Counted from the first letter of the stretch, positions 45,425 to 55,220 are shown. The stretch is 64,000 nt of DNA from an uncultured Aquimarina sp. (GCA_947499005.1 CANMML010000001.1:186001-250000), one strand, 5' to 3'. The notes: generated by a model not told the origin, from the sequence alone. Numbers and translations are program-made.

Positions 45425-47341
45425 ATGAAATTTAAAGTACTTTACTGTTTGCTATGCATCCCTTTTTTAGTTTTTTCTCAAGAAGAGCCGCTCAGTATTA
45501 CCCAAAAGTGGATGGATGTACTTTTAAAGATGATTGAAAATGACGGGCAAGGACCAACTATACAAGCGCGTAATTTATTTCATACCTCTGCTGCCATGTA
45601 CGATGCATGGGCAGCGTATGATAAAAATGAGAATACGTTTTTTTTAGGGAAAGAATATCACGGTCACCATTTAGAATTTGATCCAGAGTTTAAGACGATG
45701 TCTTCTAATGTTGATAGTTTAAGGAATATAGCAATTAGTTATGCAGCCTATAATGTAATTCAATATAGATATAGTCAATATGGAAGTAAAGGGCGTACCG
45801 TAGATATAGCGGTTAATCTTATGGAAGATTTACAATTAACAGTTAATAATAGAGATGTTGATTATAAAAGTGGTAGTCCAGAAGCTTTAGGGAATTATAT
45901 CGCTAACCATATTATCGAGATAGGACAACAAGATGGTTCTTTGGAAGAAGAGAGTCATCAGTCCGAAAGTTATGAATTTATCAATTCTAATCTTAAGCCC
46001 GGTGATAGTGGAGTAGGAGTACTAGATGACCCTAACAAATGGCAACCTATTGACGTTAATACTTATGTAAGGAAAAAAGGTTTAGATAAGACACTACAGG
46101 ATTGGAATCTATTGTTAGTCGATGGGAATACACAATTTCTAACTTTTTTTTGGGGAAATGTATTGCCGTTTGCACTATCAGAAAAAAAAGCTTCTGTATA
46201 TTTTGACCCAGGAGCACCTCCTTTTTTTGATCCTGAAAATGAGGTGTGTACATCTGAGTATCAATGGGGGTTTCAATTAGTACAAGATTGGTCGGGATAT
46301 TTAGATCCTTTTAAAAATAAAACGATTTGGGATGTTTCCCCTAAAGGTATTACTAGTCTAGAGGGGCATTTGCCAGTAGGTTTCGAAGCATATCAAAAAT
46401 ACTATAGCAAAGCAAAAAATAATTTGCCAAAAGAGCATAAGACAAACCCATATACAAAGAAACCCTATGTGAAGAATCATACAAAACAAGGGGATTATTG
46501 TCGTGTAATTGCTGAGTTTTGGGTGGATGGTCCAACAACAAAATCACCGCCGGGACATTGGCTTCAGTTTTTAAAAGAGGTTTCTTATCAGCCTAGTTTT
46601 AAAAGGAAATGGAAAGGGAAAGGAGATGAGATGTCTCAATTAGCATGGGATACGAAAAGTAATTTCCTGCTTAGTGGTACGTTGCACGATGCTGCTATTG
46701 CGTGTTGGGATGTGAAATCATTCTATAATTATGTGAGACCAATCACTGCCATTCGATATTTAAGTAGTTTGGGGCAATCCTCGGACCCAAGTTTGCCTAA
46801 TTTTAACCCTAATGGAATTAAACTTAAAAAAGGAAGTGTAGCACTAATTCAAGAAAATGACCCTTTGGTCGGAGCTAACAAAGAGCATTTAAATAAAATA
46901 AAAATAAAAGCATGGAAGGGACCAGATTTTGTCGATGACCCTTTTGAAGATACGGCAGGTACTGATTGGATTCTAGGAATAGATTGGTGGCCTTATCAAA
47001 GATATATGTTTGCGACGCCACCCTTTGCAGGTTATGTTTCAGGACATTCTACTTTTTCTATTGCAGGAGCAGAAATACTAAACTTTATAACGGGTTCCCC
47101 ATATTTTCCAGAAGGCCTAAAAACTTTTACAGCAAAAAAGAATGAGTTCTTAAGTTTCGAAAATGGCCCTTCTGCAGATGTTACTTTGCAATGGGCAACC
47201 TATTATGATGCTGCGATCGAGACCTGTATTTCCAGAGTTTGGGGAGGAATTCATCCGCCGGCCGATGATATTGAGGGAAGGCGCTTAGGGCAAAAAATTG
47301 CTTTGAATGCCATACAATTTTCAAAAGATATTATAAAATAA
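45425..47341 (+). CDS. Vanadium-haloperoxidase-like/PAP2 superfamily protein
   Basis: About 638 aa, start chosen at MKFKVLYCLL for its signal peptide (FLVFSQ). The C-terminal catalytic region has the PAP2/VHPO motifs FAGYVSGHSTFSIAG and RVWGGIHPPADDIEGRRLG, providing both His residues and Arg. Members are acid phosphatases or vanadium-dependent haloperoxidases. Halogenation is not implied by sequence alone. It is 4 nt after the GT-C gene. Confidence 0.8.
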   Translation: MKFKVLYCLLCIPFLVFSQEEPLSITQKWMDVLLKMIENDGQGPTIQARNLFHTSAAMYDAWAAYDKNENTFFLGKEYHGHHLEFDPEFKTMSSNVDSLRNIAISYAAYNVIQYRYSQYGSKGRTVDIAVNLMEDLQLTVNNRDVDYKSGSPEALGNYIANHIIEIGQQDGSLEEESHQSESYEFINSNLKPGDSGVGVLDDPNKWQPIDVNTYVRKKGLDKTLQDWNLLLVDGNTQFLTFFWGNVLPFALSEKKASVYFDPGAPPFFDPENEVCTSEYQWGFQLVQDWSGYLDPFKNKTIWDVSPKGITSLEGHLPVGFEAYQKYYSKAKNNLPKEHKTNPYTKKPYVKNHTKQGDYCRVIAEFWVDGPTTKSPPGHWLQFLKEVSYQPSFKRKWKGKGDEMSQLAWDTKSNFLLSGTLHDAAIACWDVKSFYNYVRPITAIRYLSSLGQSSDPSLPNFNPNGIKLKKGSVALIQENDPLVGANKEHLNKIKIKAWKGPDFVDDPFEDTAGTDWILGIDWWPYQRYMFATPPFAGYVSGHSTFSIAGAEILNFITGSPYFPEGLKTFTAKKNEFLSFENGPSADVTLQWATYYDAAIETCISRVWGGIHPPADDIEGRRLGQKIALNAIQFSKDIIK

Positions 47342-47346
47342 TAGAT

Positions 47347-48540
47347 ATGACTACAAAAGGTAAATCTATTAAAGTAGTTAGGAATATTTTCTTCTATATA
47401 CTAGGAGTTTTTCTATTTCAAGAATTAGTATTTCGATTTTTATTTCCAGTTCCAGAAATCTCTAATTTTGATCGTATCAATTACATGTTTTTGTCTTACG
47501 ACAATATAGGATTCAAGCATTCTAGTAATAAGCAACGTTTTTGGCAATCACAACCAGATACCAGTGCTATTTTTAAGCATCATATGAATCGATATGCTTT
47601 TAGAGATAAGGAATGGGAAGTAGATAAGTCTAAAGACCTAAAAAGAGCTTTATTCATAGGAGATAGTTTTGTGGAAGGCATTATGGCTAGCCAAGAGCAA
47701 ACAATACCTAAAAGTTTCGAACAAGCCAGTCAAAATAGTTATGAAGTGTTCAATGGAGGTATGGTAGGGTGTGGGTTGCCAGCCTATTTACAGTTAGCGG
47801 CAGATGCTATACCTACGTTCAAGCCTGATGTTACGTTCTTATGCATTTATGCAAATGACTTGGGGAAATCCGAACCTACAGTTCCAGAGTATTTTTTAGA
47901 ACCTAATTATTTTAAATGGTATACTCCTCGATTGGTCGAAGTTTTAAAAGAATTTAAAACGCACGGTCCCATACTATTTCGTTGGCATCAAGAAAAAGAA
48001 TATTACCTTAAACCTGTTCCTGAAAAATATAACCCATGGTCCTTTGCAAAGGATACTTTAATTACTGAAGTAAGTACTGAGTTGGGTAAACAAATGCAAA
48101 AAGCTTCTTTCAATCCTTTTCTGGTAAATGCACTTTATAAGGAAGAAAAGTTTTTAAGACAAAAACCAAAGTTAGGACATACGCTTCCTTTCTTTAAGTA
48201 CATCTGTGATAAGTTTCATTCTAAACCTATTGTGGTTTATATTCCAAGTAGAAATCAACTAAGCGATTATTATCTTCAATTTGAAAAGCAGTATTGCTTA
48301 AATGCATGTGATAGTATTGAGAGCTTAACAGGAGCGAAATATGTATTACATCAAAAAAGTATTGCTGAGCAGTGTAAGAAGTTAACTATTCCATTTATTG
48401 ATTTGACCTCGGTCTTAAAGGAACAAGAATCTTTAGGGAATCATTTGTATTGGAATTATGATCAACATATGAAAGGGAGGGGGTATACTTTTGTTGGAGA
48501 GTATATTTATAAAATATTTATGTCAAAAAACAACCTTTAG
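47347..48540 (+). CDS. SGNH/GDSL-hydrolase-like membrane protein
   Basis: 397 aa. One N-terminal membrane helix (IFFYILGVFLFQELVFRFLF) is followed by a SGNH-type core with GDSFVEGIMA (Ser block) and CIYANDLG (Asn block), and an NYDQHMKGRG-like C-terminus carrying the His. It resembles AlgX/AlgJ-like acetylation proteins. It begins 5 nt after the PAP2-like gene, suggesting glycan de- or O-acetylation in the same pathway. Confidence 0.72.
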   Translation: MTTKGKSIKVVRNIFFYILGVFLFQELVFRFLFPVPEISNFDRINYMFLSYDNIGFKHSSNKQRFWQSQPDTSAIFKHHMNRYAFRDKEWEVDKSKDLKRALFIGDSFVEGIMASQEQTIPKSFEQASQNSYEVFNGGMVGCGLPAYLQLAADAIPTFKPDVTFLCIYANDLGKSEPTVPEYFLEPNYFKWYTPRLVEVLKEFKTHGPILFRWHQEKEYYLKPVPEKYNPWSFAKDTLITEVSTELGKQMQKASFNPFLVNALYKEEKFLRQKPKLGHTLPFFKYICDKFHSKPIVVYIPSRNQLSDYYLQFEKQYCLNACDSIESLTGAKYVLHQKSIAEQCKKLTIPFIDLTSVLKEQESLGNHLYWNYDQHMKGRGYTFVGEYIYKIFMSKNNL

Positions 48541-49158
48541 AATCACGATATCTATTTAACCTCAAATAATGGGTTTAATTTCTAGATGCTTACATCGTAT
48601 AACTTGTACGTTTGCATCGAGGTAGTTGATTTTTATAAGGAAACTATCATAACCTGACTCTAAGTAGATTTCGTTCGTCTTTTACAAAGCTCTCACTGTT
48701 AGCAATGGCTTCTTCTATATTTCTATTAAGCTTGAAGTATAAAACATCAACAGCCTAGTCTTTAAGGAAGCATTCCTCGTTTTAAACGTCGATGTGCCTG
48801 CTTTGTAACGACAAATTCCTGGCTTTTAATTATGATTGGCTTGTATTTATCGAGCGATTCCTGGTAAAGTACAAGGAAGTTCTAGCTAGATAGTAGCTAG
48901 TGTGGTGTTTGAAAGGGGAAGCTTGGCGTTCCATACGCGAATGTTGGTCTCTAGGACAAGACAAGCGAAGTGTTCTTTAATACCATTTTCTAATAAGAGG
49001 AGAAATTTGTAGCAGCGAAGGAGAGGCGTTTTGTTCGGGACTGCAAACAAGGAGTCCCGAACATGAATTGGTACTAGAGTATTTTCATTGAAATCAGATG
49101 GAGATGCTAAAAATTATTACTTCAAAATAGTATAATTTTGCACCCTATTATTTTAGAT
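48541..49158. other. Intergenic region without a supported gene
   Basis: About 600 bp with frequent stops in all frames and no clear terminator. The lower AT content and lack of codon structure may reflect a decayed gene, but I see no recognisable homology. Confidence 0.5.
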
Positions 49159-50469
49159 ATGACACATTCTTTAGAGGAATTAAAATCGGGGCAATTAATT
49201 GGTTTAAAAAGATTAAAAATAGCTACTGGTTTAACCGAGTTTCCAGAGGAAATTATTTCACTTTCGGAAACCTTAGAAGTATTGGATTTGTCAGACAATC
49301 AATTGACAACATTACCCAATAGTATAGTTCAATTAAAGCATTTACAAATCCTTTTTCTTTCACATAATAATTTTGTGGAATTTCCTTCGATATTAGCGAA
49401 GTGTCCTAACTTAACGATGATTGGTTTTAAATCCAATCAAATTCAAAAGGTGCCAGAAAATGCATTCTCTCCATTATTAAGATGGTTGATTTTAACGGAT
49501 AACAAGATTCAAAAGTTGCCGAAAAGCATAGGGGATGTTCGATTACTTCAAAAATGTATGTTGGCAGGTAATTTACTCGAAGCATTACCTGATGAAATGT
49601 CACAATGTGAAAACCTGGAATTGTTGAGGATTTCAACAAATAGATTAAAAGAGATTCCTAATTGGTTATTCGAGTTGCCTAAATTGTCTTGGGTAGCTTT
49701 TGGAGGTAATCCAGTTATAGATGAGATTCAATCCAATAATGACTTAGAGGCATTTGAGTGGAATGATTTTACTATTGAAGAGCAATTAGGGGAAGGTGCA
49801 TCTGGGGTGATTTCGAAAGCCAATTGGAATTCCAAACATAAAGATGTTGCGATTAAAGTTTTTAAAGGAGAGGTAACTAGTGATGGTTTGCCAGAAGATG
49901 AAATGCAAATATGTATTTCAGCAGGAACTCATGAAAATCTAATTCCCATTTTAGGGAAAATTAAATCACACCCCAATGGGAGGAATGGTCTAATAATGAA
50001 ACTGATATCTTCTAGTTATGTCAATTTAGGAAACCCGCCTAGTTTGGAAACCTGTACCAGAGATACATTTAATCCAGGTGTGACCTTTAGTTTTGAAGAT
50101 GTGTTGAAAATCGCTAAAAGTATAGCTTCAATTTGTGCTCAGTTGCATAGTAAAGGAATCAATCATGGAGATCTTTATGCACATAATATTTTGATAAATA
50201 AGAAGGCTGATAGTCTATTGGGAGATTTTGGAGCTGCTTCTTTTTATGATATCAATTCGGATCTTGCTCCTACTATTGAACGTATCGAAGTAAGGGCATT
50301 TGGGTGTTTGATAGAGGATGTTTTAAGTCTTGTTAAAGAAAAAGAAGTCAATTATAATTTTAAGGATCAATGGCTGAAATTGATTTCTGACAGTGTAAAT
50401 CCAGAGGTGAAAAGACGTCCTAGTTTTTCAAGAATTGTAGACATATTAAATGGGTTTCAAACCCAATAG
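49159..50469 (+). CDS. Leucine-rich-repeat protein kinase
   Basis: About 436 aa from the ATG at 49159. Residues about 5-195 hold about 7 LRRs (LEVLDLSDNQLTTLPNSI; LQILFLSHNNFVEFP). A eukaryote-like kinase domain follows: glycine loop GEGASGVI, VAIKVFK with the Lys, HGDLYAHNIL catalytic loop and DFGAA. The Asp of the catalytic loop (HGDLYAHN) and DFG are intact. No signal peptide, so it is a cytosolic Ser/Thr kinase sensing a protein ligand. Such LRR-kinase fusions are infrequent in Bacteroidota. Confidence 0.9.
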   Translation: MTHSLEELKSGQLIGLKRLKIATGLTEFPEEIISLSETLEVLDLSDNQLTTLPNSIVQLKHLQILFLSHNNFVEFPSILAKCPNLTMIGFKSNQIQKVPENAFSPLLRWLILTDNKIQKLPKSIGDVRLLQKCMLAGNLLEALPDEMSQCENLELLRISTNRLKEIPNWLFELPKLSWVAFGGNPVIDEIQSNNDLEAFEWNDFTIEEQLGEGASGVISKANWNSKHKDVAIKVFKGEVTSDGLPEDEMQICISAGTHENLIPILGKIKSHPNGRNGLIMKLISSSYVNLGNPPSLETCTRDTFNPGVTFSFEDVLKIAKSIASICAQLHSKGINHGDLYAHNILINKKADSLLGDFGAASFYDINSDLAPTIERIEVRAFGCLIEDVLSLVKEKEVNYNFKDQWLKLISDSVNPEVKRRPSFSRIVDILNGFQTQ

Positions 50470-50496
50470 GAAACAACTTAGTTATTTTATATTTTA

Positions 50497-50749
50497 GCAA
50501 TATTGGCTGGAAAAGTATTTTATATAGCTAAGAAATTAGTAAAGAGAAAATTTCCTTCGGTACAAGAATGATTACGTATTGGTATACCTGCTGCATTATT
50601 GAATTTAAAATTAAAATAAGCACACCAATACAACAGATTTTATTTTTCTAAATAGCTAAATAATCCTTTGATAAAGGGAGTAAAACAAAGGCTAGATGCC
50701 GATGAAAATGTAATTAAATTTCTTTTTCAAAATGACTATAAAAAAATAG
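50497..50749 (+). pseudogene. 3' remnant of a GT-C/TPR glycosyltransferase
   Basis: Translation shows ILAGKVFYIAKKLV.., KFPSVQE(stop)LRIGI, then in another frame NNPLIKGVKQRLDADENVI and KFLFQNDY. These match the C-terminal 80 residues of the paralogue at 34311 (KLVQEKYPDEQRALRIGI; NDPLIREVQRRLDARENV; KFLFQRQY). In-frame stops and a frameshift make it non-functional. It lies directly ahead of the carbamoyltransferase gene. Confidence 0.85.
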
Positions 50750-50753
50750 TATC

Positions 50754-52616
50754 ATGGCAAAAGTTATAGGTATATCGGCTTTTTACCATGATTCGGCAGC
50801 TGCTTTAATTATTGATGGAGAAATTATTGTAGCCGTACAAGAAGAACGGTTTACGCGAGTAAAGCATACCGAGGTTTTTCCTTTAGCATCCATAGCATTT
50901 TGCTTAAAAGAAGGAAACTTGACTATAGATGAACTAGATGCTGTCGTTTTTTATGATAAACCATTCTTAAAATTCGAGCGCATACTAGAGACGTATTATA
51001 CATTTTCTCCCAAAGGTTTGGTCTCTTTTTTAAAAGCAATGCCTGTTTGGATAAATCAAAAGATTTTTATAAAAAAAAAGATCATCGATGGGTTAAAAGA
51101 AATCGGTGAATTTGACAGAAAAAAGCTAAAATTATTATTTAGTGAGCACCATCTCTCACATGCTTCAAGTGCCTTTTTCACATCCCCTTTTAAAGAGGCC
51201 GCGATACTTACAATTGATGGTGTTGGAGAGTGGGCGACGGCAAGTATTGGAGTGGGTAATAAGAATGCCATAAGTTTAAAGAAAGAATTACATTTCCCAC
51301 ATTCGTTAGGGTTATTGTATTCTGCATTTACTTATTATTTGGGGTTTAAAGTAAATTCTGGAGAATATAAATTAATGGGCTTGGCTCCTTATGGAAACCC
51401 CGAAGATGAGCAAACACTTGCCTTTATAACAAAGATAAAAGCAACACTTGTCGATATAAAATCAGATGGTTCGGTTTGGTTAAATCAATCGTATTTCAAT
51501 TATGCAACAGGCTTACGCATGATTAAGCATAAAAAATGGCTAGACTTATTTGGACTTCCTCCTAGAAAAGAAAAAGAAGCCATACATGCAGCGCATTGTA
51601 ATTTAGCATTGGCAATTCAAAAAGTTACCGAAGAAGTCGTGCTAAAGATGGCTGCTGAAGCCAAGCGAATCACAGGAAGTGAAAATATATGTTTGGCAGG
51701 AGGTGTAGCATTAAATTGTGTGGCTAACGGAAAGTTAGTAGAGTCTCAATTGTTTAAACATGTTTTTATTCAACCAGCTTCAGGAGATGCAGGAGGTGCT
51801 TTGGGGGCGGCCTTAGCCATTCATAGTATGTATTTCGAAGAAGAGCGAATTATCTCGGAGTATGATGCTATGAAAGGAACTTATTTAGGGCCATCTTACA
51901 CGGACTTAGAAGTTGCTCAAATGAATACTGCTATAGGAGCTATAGCCGTAGAATACAGTTTGGAAAATGAAATGCAAAAGATGATTTCGGAAGCCTTGGT
52001 AAAGGGTAAGGTAATCGGTTGGTTTCAAGGGAGTATGGAATTTGGGCCAAGAGCACTCGGAAATCGAAGTATTCTGGCAAATGCTATGAGTGCAGAAATG
52101 CAACAAAAAGTAAACATGAAGGTTAAAAAAAGAGAAGGATTTCGGCCATTTGCACCAGCTGTTATGGAAGAAGATGCTGGACAATATTTTGATCTAAAAG
52201 AGAAATCGCCTTATATGTTGGTGACTTCTCAATTAAAAGAAGCATATAGAATATCTATACCTAAAAATTACCATAATTTATCGATCAAGGAAAAGCTGGC
52301 GAATCCTAGAAGTTTATTTCAGAGTATAACGCATGTCGATTTTTCGGCCAGAGTACAAACGGTTTCAAGGAAAACAAATCCTAAGTTTTGGAATCTTTTA
52401 AATGAAGTGAAAAAGATCACAGGACATGGAGTTTTAATAAATACCAGTTTTAATGTTCGAGGGGAACCGATTGTTTGTTCGCCTTTAGATGCATACAAAT
52501 GCTTTATGAATACTGAACTGGATCTTTTAGTAATCAATAACTTTGTGTATAAGAAAACAGATCAACCAGATTGGGATGATAATAAAAAGTGGCAACTTGA
52601 TTTTCAAAAGGATTAA
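50754..52616 (+). CDS. Carbamoyltransferase (NodU/CmcH family)
   Basis: 620 aa. N-terminal Kae1-like domain with GISAFYHDSAAALI and EERFTRVKH, His in SEHHLSHASSAF, ATP-site motifs GGVALNCVANGK and ASGDAGGALGAAL, and a C-terminal YrdC-like part (FGPRALGNRSILA; FRPFAPAV). It transfers carbamoyl from carbamoyl phosphate to a sugar or secondary-metabolite hydroxyl. The two small membrane genes that follow commonly accompany it in glycan loci. Confidence 0.92.
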   Translation: MAKVIGISAFYHDSAAALIIDGEIIVAVQEERFTRVKHTEVFPLASIAFCLKEGNLTIDELDAVVFYDKPFLKFERILETYYTFSPKGLVSFLKAMPVWINQKIFIKKKIIDGLKEIGEFDRKKLKLLFSEHHLSHASSAFFTSPFKEAAILTIDGVGEWATASIGVGNKNAISLKKELHFPHSLGLLYSAFTYYLGFKVNSGEYKLMGLAPYGNPEDEQTLAFITKIKATLVDIKSDGSVWLNQSYFNYATGLRMIKHKKWLDLFGLPPRKEKEAIHAAHCNLALAIQKVTEEVVLKMAAEAKRITGSENICLAGGVALNCVANGKLVESQLFKHVFIQPASGDAGGALGAALAIHSMYFEEERIISEYDAMKGTYLGPSYTDLEVAQMNTAIGAIAVEYSLENEMQKMISEALVKGKVIGWFQGSMEFGPRALGNRSILANAMSAEMQQKVNMKVKKREGFRPFAPAVMEEDAGQYFDLKEKSPYMLVTSQLKEAYRISIPKNYHNLSIKEKLANPRSLFQSITHVDFSARVQTVSRKTNPKFWNLLNEVKKITGHGVLINTSFNVRGEPIVCSPLDAYKCFMNTELDLLVINNFVYKKTDQPDWDDNKKWQLDFQKD

Positions 52617-52785
52617 GAAGAGTACTAGTGTATAAATAGTTATCCTTACTTGATAAGGAATTACATACATATGATCTTTAGTCATTGATGAGGTCTGGAG
52701 CTTCTCGGAATGGCGTATTACCTATTGTTAGTGAACGTATGGTTTAAATCGTATAATAATGAAAACAGTATAAAAGAGCGGGGAA

Positions 52786-52935
52786 ATGGAGTTTTTAAGA
52801 GATTTATGGTTGTTTATGAAGGAACGCAAAAAGTATTGGCTAATCCCTATAATTGTAATTTTATTAATCATTGGTGTTTTGGTTGTTTTTGGAGGTAGTA
52901 GTGCGATGGCGCCTTTTATTTATTCAATATTTTAG
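52786..52935 (+). CDS. Small membrane protein of the DUF5989 type
   Basis: 49 aa: MEFLRDLWLFMKERKKYWLIP, then one membrane helix (IIVILLIIGVLVVFGG) and a short SSAMAPFIYSIF tail. This size, the FL..LW.F...RKK.WL.P start and the position between a carbamoyltransferase and an SxtJ-like gene match DUF5989. It is too short for most gene callers. Confidence 0.8.
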   Translation: MEFLRDLWLFMKERKKYWLIPIIVILLIIGVLVVFGGSSAMAPFIYSIF

Positions 52936-52939
52936 TAAG

Positions 52940-53305
52940 ATGAGGGGGCAGAAATCAAATCCAAAAACAACACTATTCATCATCGCAATAGGGATGCTAA
53001 TAATCTATTTAAAGTTTAGACTCGATTGGATATTGTATCTGTTGGTAGGTTTTGTATTATTTGGGGTAATTTCAAAAAGAGTACGTCAAATGATTGACCA
53101 GGTATGGATGAAAATGGCTTATGTATTAGGTCTTTTTATGCCTAAGATATTATTGACTATCATTTTTTATGGAATACTATTTCCGATTGCTTTATTATTC
53201 AAGCTTTTTGGTAAGAGTGATATCATCCTAAAAAACAATAGAAAGAGTTTTTTTAAGGAAGTAAATAAAAGTTACACTTCAGCATCTTTCGAAAAATTGT
53301 GGTAA
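52940..53305 (+). CDS. SxtJ-like membrane protein
   Basis: About 121 aa from the ATG at 52940, 4 nt after the DUF5989 gene. Three hydrophobic segments (TLFIIAIGMLIIYLKF; WILYLLVGFVLFGVI; ILLTIIFYGILFPIALLF) and a basic tail. SxtJ family proteins occur beside carbamoyltransferases in exopolysaccharide clusters; function not known. Confidence 0.75.
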   Translation: MRGQKSNPKTTLFIIAIGMLIIYLKFRLDWILYLLVGFVLFGVISKRVRQMIDQVWMKMAYVLGLFMPKILLTIIFYGILFPIALLFKLFGKSDIILKNNRKSFFKEVNKSYTSASFEKLW

Positions 53306-53402
53306 TAGTTTTATCGTTCTTTTAAAATATAATGTTGCTTTTTGGTCTAGTTTTAGCGATCATATTATTTCAGAATTGGTATTAAATCGTTTGTAAACAT
53401 AA

Positions 53403-53437
53403 AAACCTCAGAGGCCTTTAAGACCTGTGAGGTTTTA
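53403..53437. terminator. Hairpin with flanking A and T runs
   Basis: AAACCTCA and TGTGAGGTTTT pair. It sits between the SxtJ gene and the minus-strand sdhB remnant and may end transcripts from both sides. Confidence 0.65.
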
Positions 53438-53458
53438 TATAATTGAGAAAGGTGAAAA

Positions 53459-53572
53459 TTACCCTTTCAAAGAAGCAGATAAGTATTCGCGATTCATACG
53501 CGCTATATTTTCCAAAGAAATTCCTTTAGGACACTCGATTTCACAAGCACTAATATTGGTGCAGTTGCCAAA
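53459..53572 (-). pseudogene. C-terminal remnant of sdhB
   Basis: The last 37 codons of an sdhB are preserved ([18 protein letters not shown] ... YLSASLKG, stop), nearly matching the intact sdhB end at 55248. The three Cys of the C-terminal cluster are kept, but the upstream part is missing and out of frame. It is separated from the intact gene by two envelope genes, indicating duplication and partial loss. Confidence 0.9.
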
Positions 53573-53629
53573 TCTCTTATTCTATTTCTCGTAACTAGTC
53601 AGGTATTAGAGCTAGTTGGTAATTCATCC

Positions 53630-54397
53630 TTATAATTTAAAATTGTAAGTTAAATTAAGCCCTAAAGCTAAAGCATGTACCAGTTTTTTCTGATCAATTC
53701 GCTCTGTAGATATTATTTCTTTTAAGAAAATATTTTCTAATCTTTTAGTGTAGATGATATCTGAGCGAAATACATTATAATTAAGCTCAGCATTAATGAA
53801 TAGTTTTTTAGTAATGGGGTATCCAAAAGAAATTCTAGGGGAGATGGTAAAGAAACTTTCAGATCCGTCTTTAGTTTGATAGCTAGCCAGTAATGTGTTA
53901 TTATTATTTCTTTCTTTTAATTCAATTAATTTTTCTTCCACATTAAATTTTGTGGATCCTATTAATAGTTTTGTTATAACTAGAAATTTATTCATTTTGA
54001 ATCGATAAATAGGCCCTGCTAAAAGAGTAGCATTTGGTTGTATAATATCTTCACTAGATTGGGGTGGCACAAAATAATTTGAATTAAAAGTGGAACGGAT
54101 ATCTTCATGAAAACTATTTAAATCCGATTCGGAAGCGTTTGCTCCTCTGGTTAATAGGAATTCAATGCCAATATGTTGATAGAAGACCCCTCCAGAAAGC
54201 GAAAATTGAAGCTGATTCTTTTCATAACCAATTAAGTTATCTATTTCATTATTACCCGAAAATTCATTGAATCCTAAACTAGCCGTTCCTCCAATACTTA
54301 TAAATGGAGTCAGTTTTCTTTCAAATTTTGAATTAATTTGATCTTGTGAATATCCAGATATAAAAAAACCGAACAGTAAAATAATACTTAATCTCAT
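53630..54397 (-). CDS. Outer-membrane beta-barrel-like protein
   Basis: 255 aa. The signal peptide (LSIILLFGFFISGYSQ) is followed by alternating beta-strands with aromatic ends (GGVFYQHIGIEFLLTRG, SFGYPITKKLFINAELNYNVFRS) and a C-terminal strand ending LNLTYNFKL. Probable 8- to 10-stranded OmpW-like barrel. It shares one base with the next gene upstream, so it is in one operon with it. Function unknown. Confidence 0.75.
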   Translation of the reverse strand: MRLSIILLFGFFISGYSQDQINSKFERKLTPFISIGGTASLGFNEFSGNNEIDNLIGYEKNQLQFSLSGGVFYQHIGIEFLLTRGANASESDLNSFHEDIRSTFNSNYFVPPQSSEDIIQPNATLLAGPIYRFKMNKFLVITKLLIGSTKFNVEEKLIELKERNNNNTLLASYQTKDGSESFFTISPRISFGYPITKKLFINAELNYNVFRSDIIYTKRLENIFLKEIISTERIDQKKLVHALALGLNLTYNFKL

Positions 54398-55059
54398 TAA
54401 TTCAATAGTATAGGAGTTGTAACAGTGCTTATTTCGGTGCCATCCGCAAATTCAATAATTACACGGAATTGTCGTTCAATAGCTTCAGATGGAGCTGTCT
54501 TTAACAATAGATCAAAATTTTTGTTTTCATCTAAAGATGCTACCTCTTCAAAACTTAAGTTTTCATTTTTAATAGTTATTAAGTTTAAATTATCAGAAGC
54601 AATGAAGTCCTCAGGTGTTTTAAATCCTGATCGTTGCACTATAAATAATGATGTGATATCAGTATCCTTAGGATATTCTGTATTAAAATCGTTAAGGGTG
54701 ATTACCTTAAGTCCAGTTATTTTGTTTTTAGCTCTATATTGAGAAATTATAGAGCACTCACAATCGAAGGCGTAAGCTGTTTGCGTTAGCAAAGAAAAGC
54801 TGCGAGGCTTATTTAGCTTGCAAAGCATTTCGTTTCTATCTATAGATACACGGATACCATAAGCATTTTTATTTAGTATGGCTTCGTTAGTTACTATTGG
54901 AGAGCGTCCTGTATTGTCTAGGTTGGAAATACTTATTTCACATGTGGAAAATTCCTTAGAGATATACTCATCTTCACAATTACAGCAAGCAGCAATAATT
55001 TCATTCAAAATCAATATCAAAAAAATGATTTTGACTTTTTTAAAATTTATAGAATACAT
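54397..55059 (-). CDS. Hypothetical lipoprotein-like protein
   Basis: 220 aa. The N-terminus (FKKVKIIFLILILNEIIAACCNC) has a hydrophobic segment followed by Cys that could be a lipobox. The mature part contains several Cys (CEDE, STCEIS, CKLN, CECSII). The family is not recognised. It overlaps the barrel protein gene by one base, so both are likely to form an envelope complex. Confidence 0.65.
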   Translation of the reverse strand: MYSINFKKVKIIFLILILNEIIAACCNCEDEYISKEFSTCEISISNLDNTGRSPIVTNEAILNKNAYGIRVSIDRNEMLCKLNKPRSFSLLTQTAYAFDCECSIISQYRAKNKITGLKVITLNDFNTEYPKDTDITSLFIVQRSGFKTPEDFIASDNLNLITIKNENLSFEEVASLDENKNFDLLLKTAPSEAIERQFRVIIEFADGTEISTVTTPILLN

Positions 55060-55188
55060 TAATTCTGTTTTTGCCGAAATGTAATATTTTTTAGTAAATG
55101 TATATTAAAAAGAGGATAAATTATATGCAGAGATTTATAAAGGGAGGAGTTCAAGACGTTTTATAAAGACAAAGAATGTAGAAATATA

Positions 55189-55220
55189 AAGCCCTAAGAA
55201 ATGTTATTTCTTAGGGCTTT
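55189..55220 (-). terminator. Bidirectional terminator of the sdh operon
   Basis: AAAGCCCTAAGAAA pairs with TTTCTTAGGGCTTT around a short loop, 28 nt beyond the sdhB stop. Confidence 0.85.

Noticed and set aside
45425-47341. Calling this a bromoperoxidase.
   Set aside because: PAP2/VHPO motifs are shared with acid phosphatases; halide specificity cannot be read from sequence by eye.
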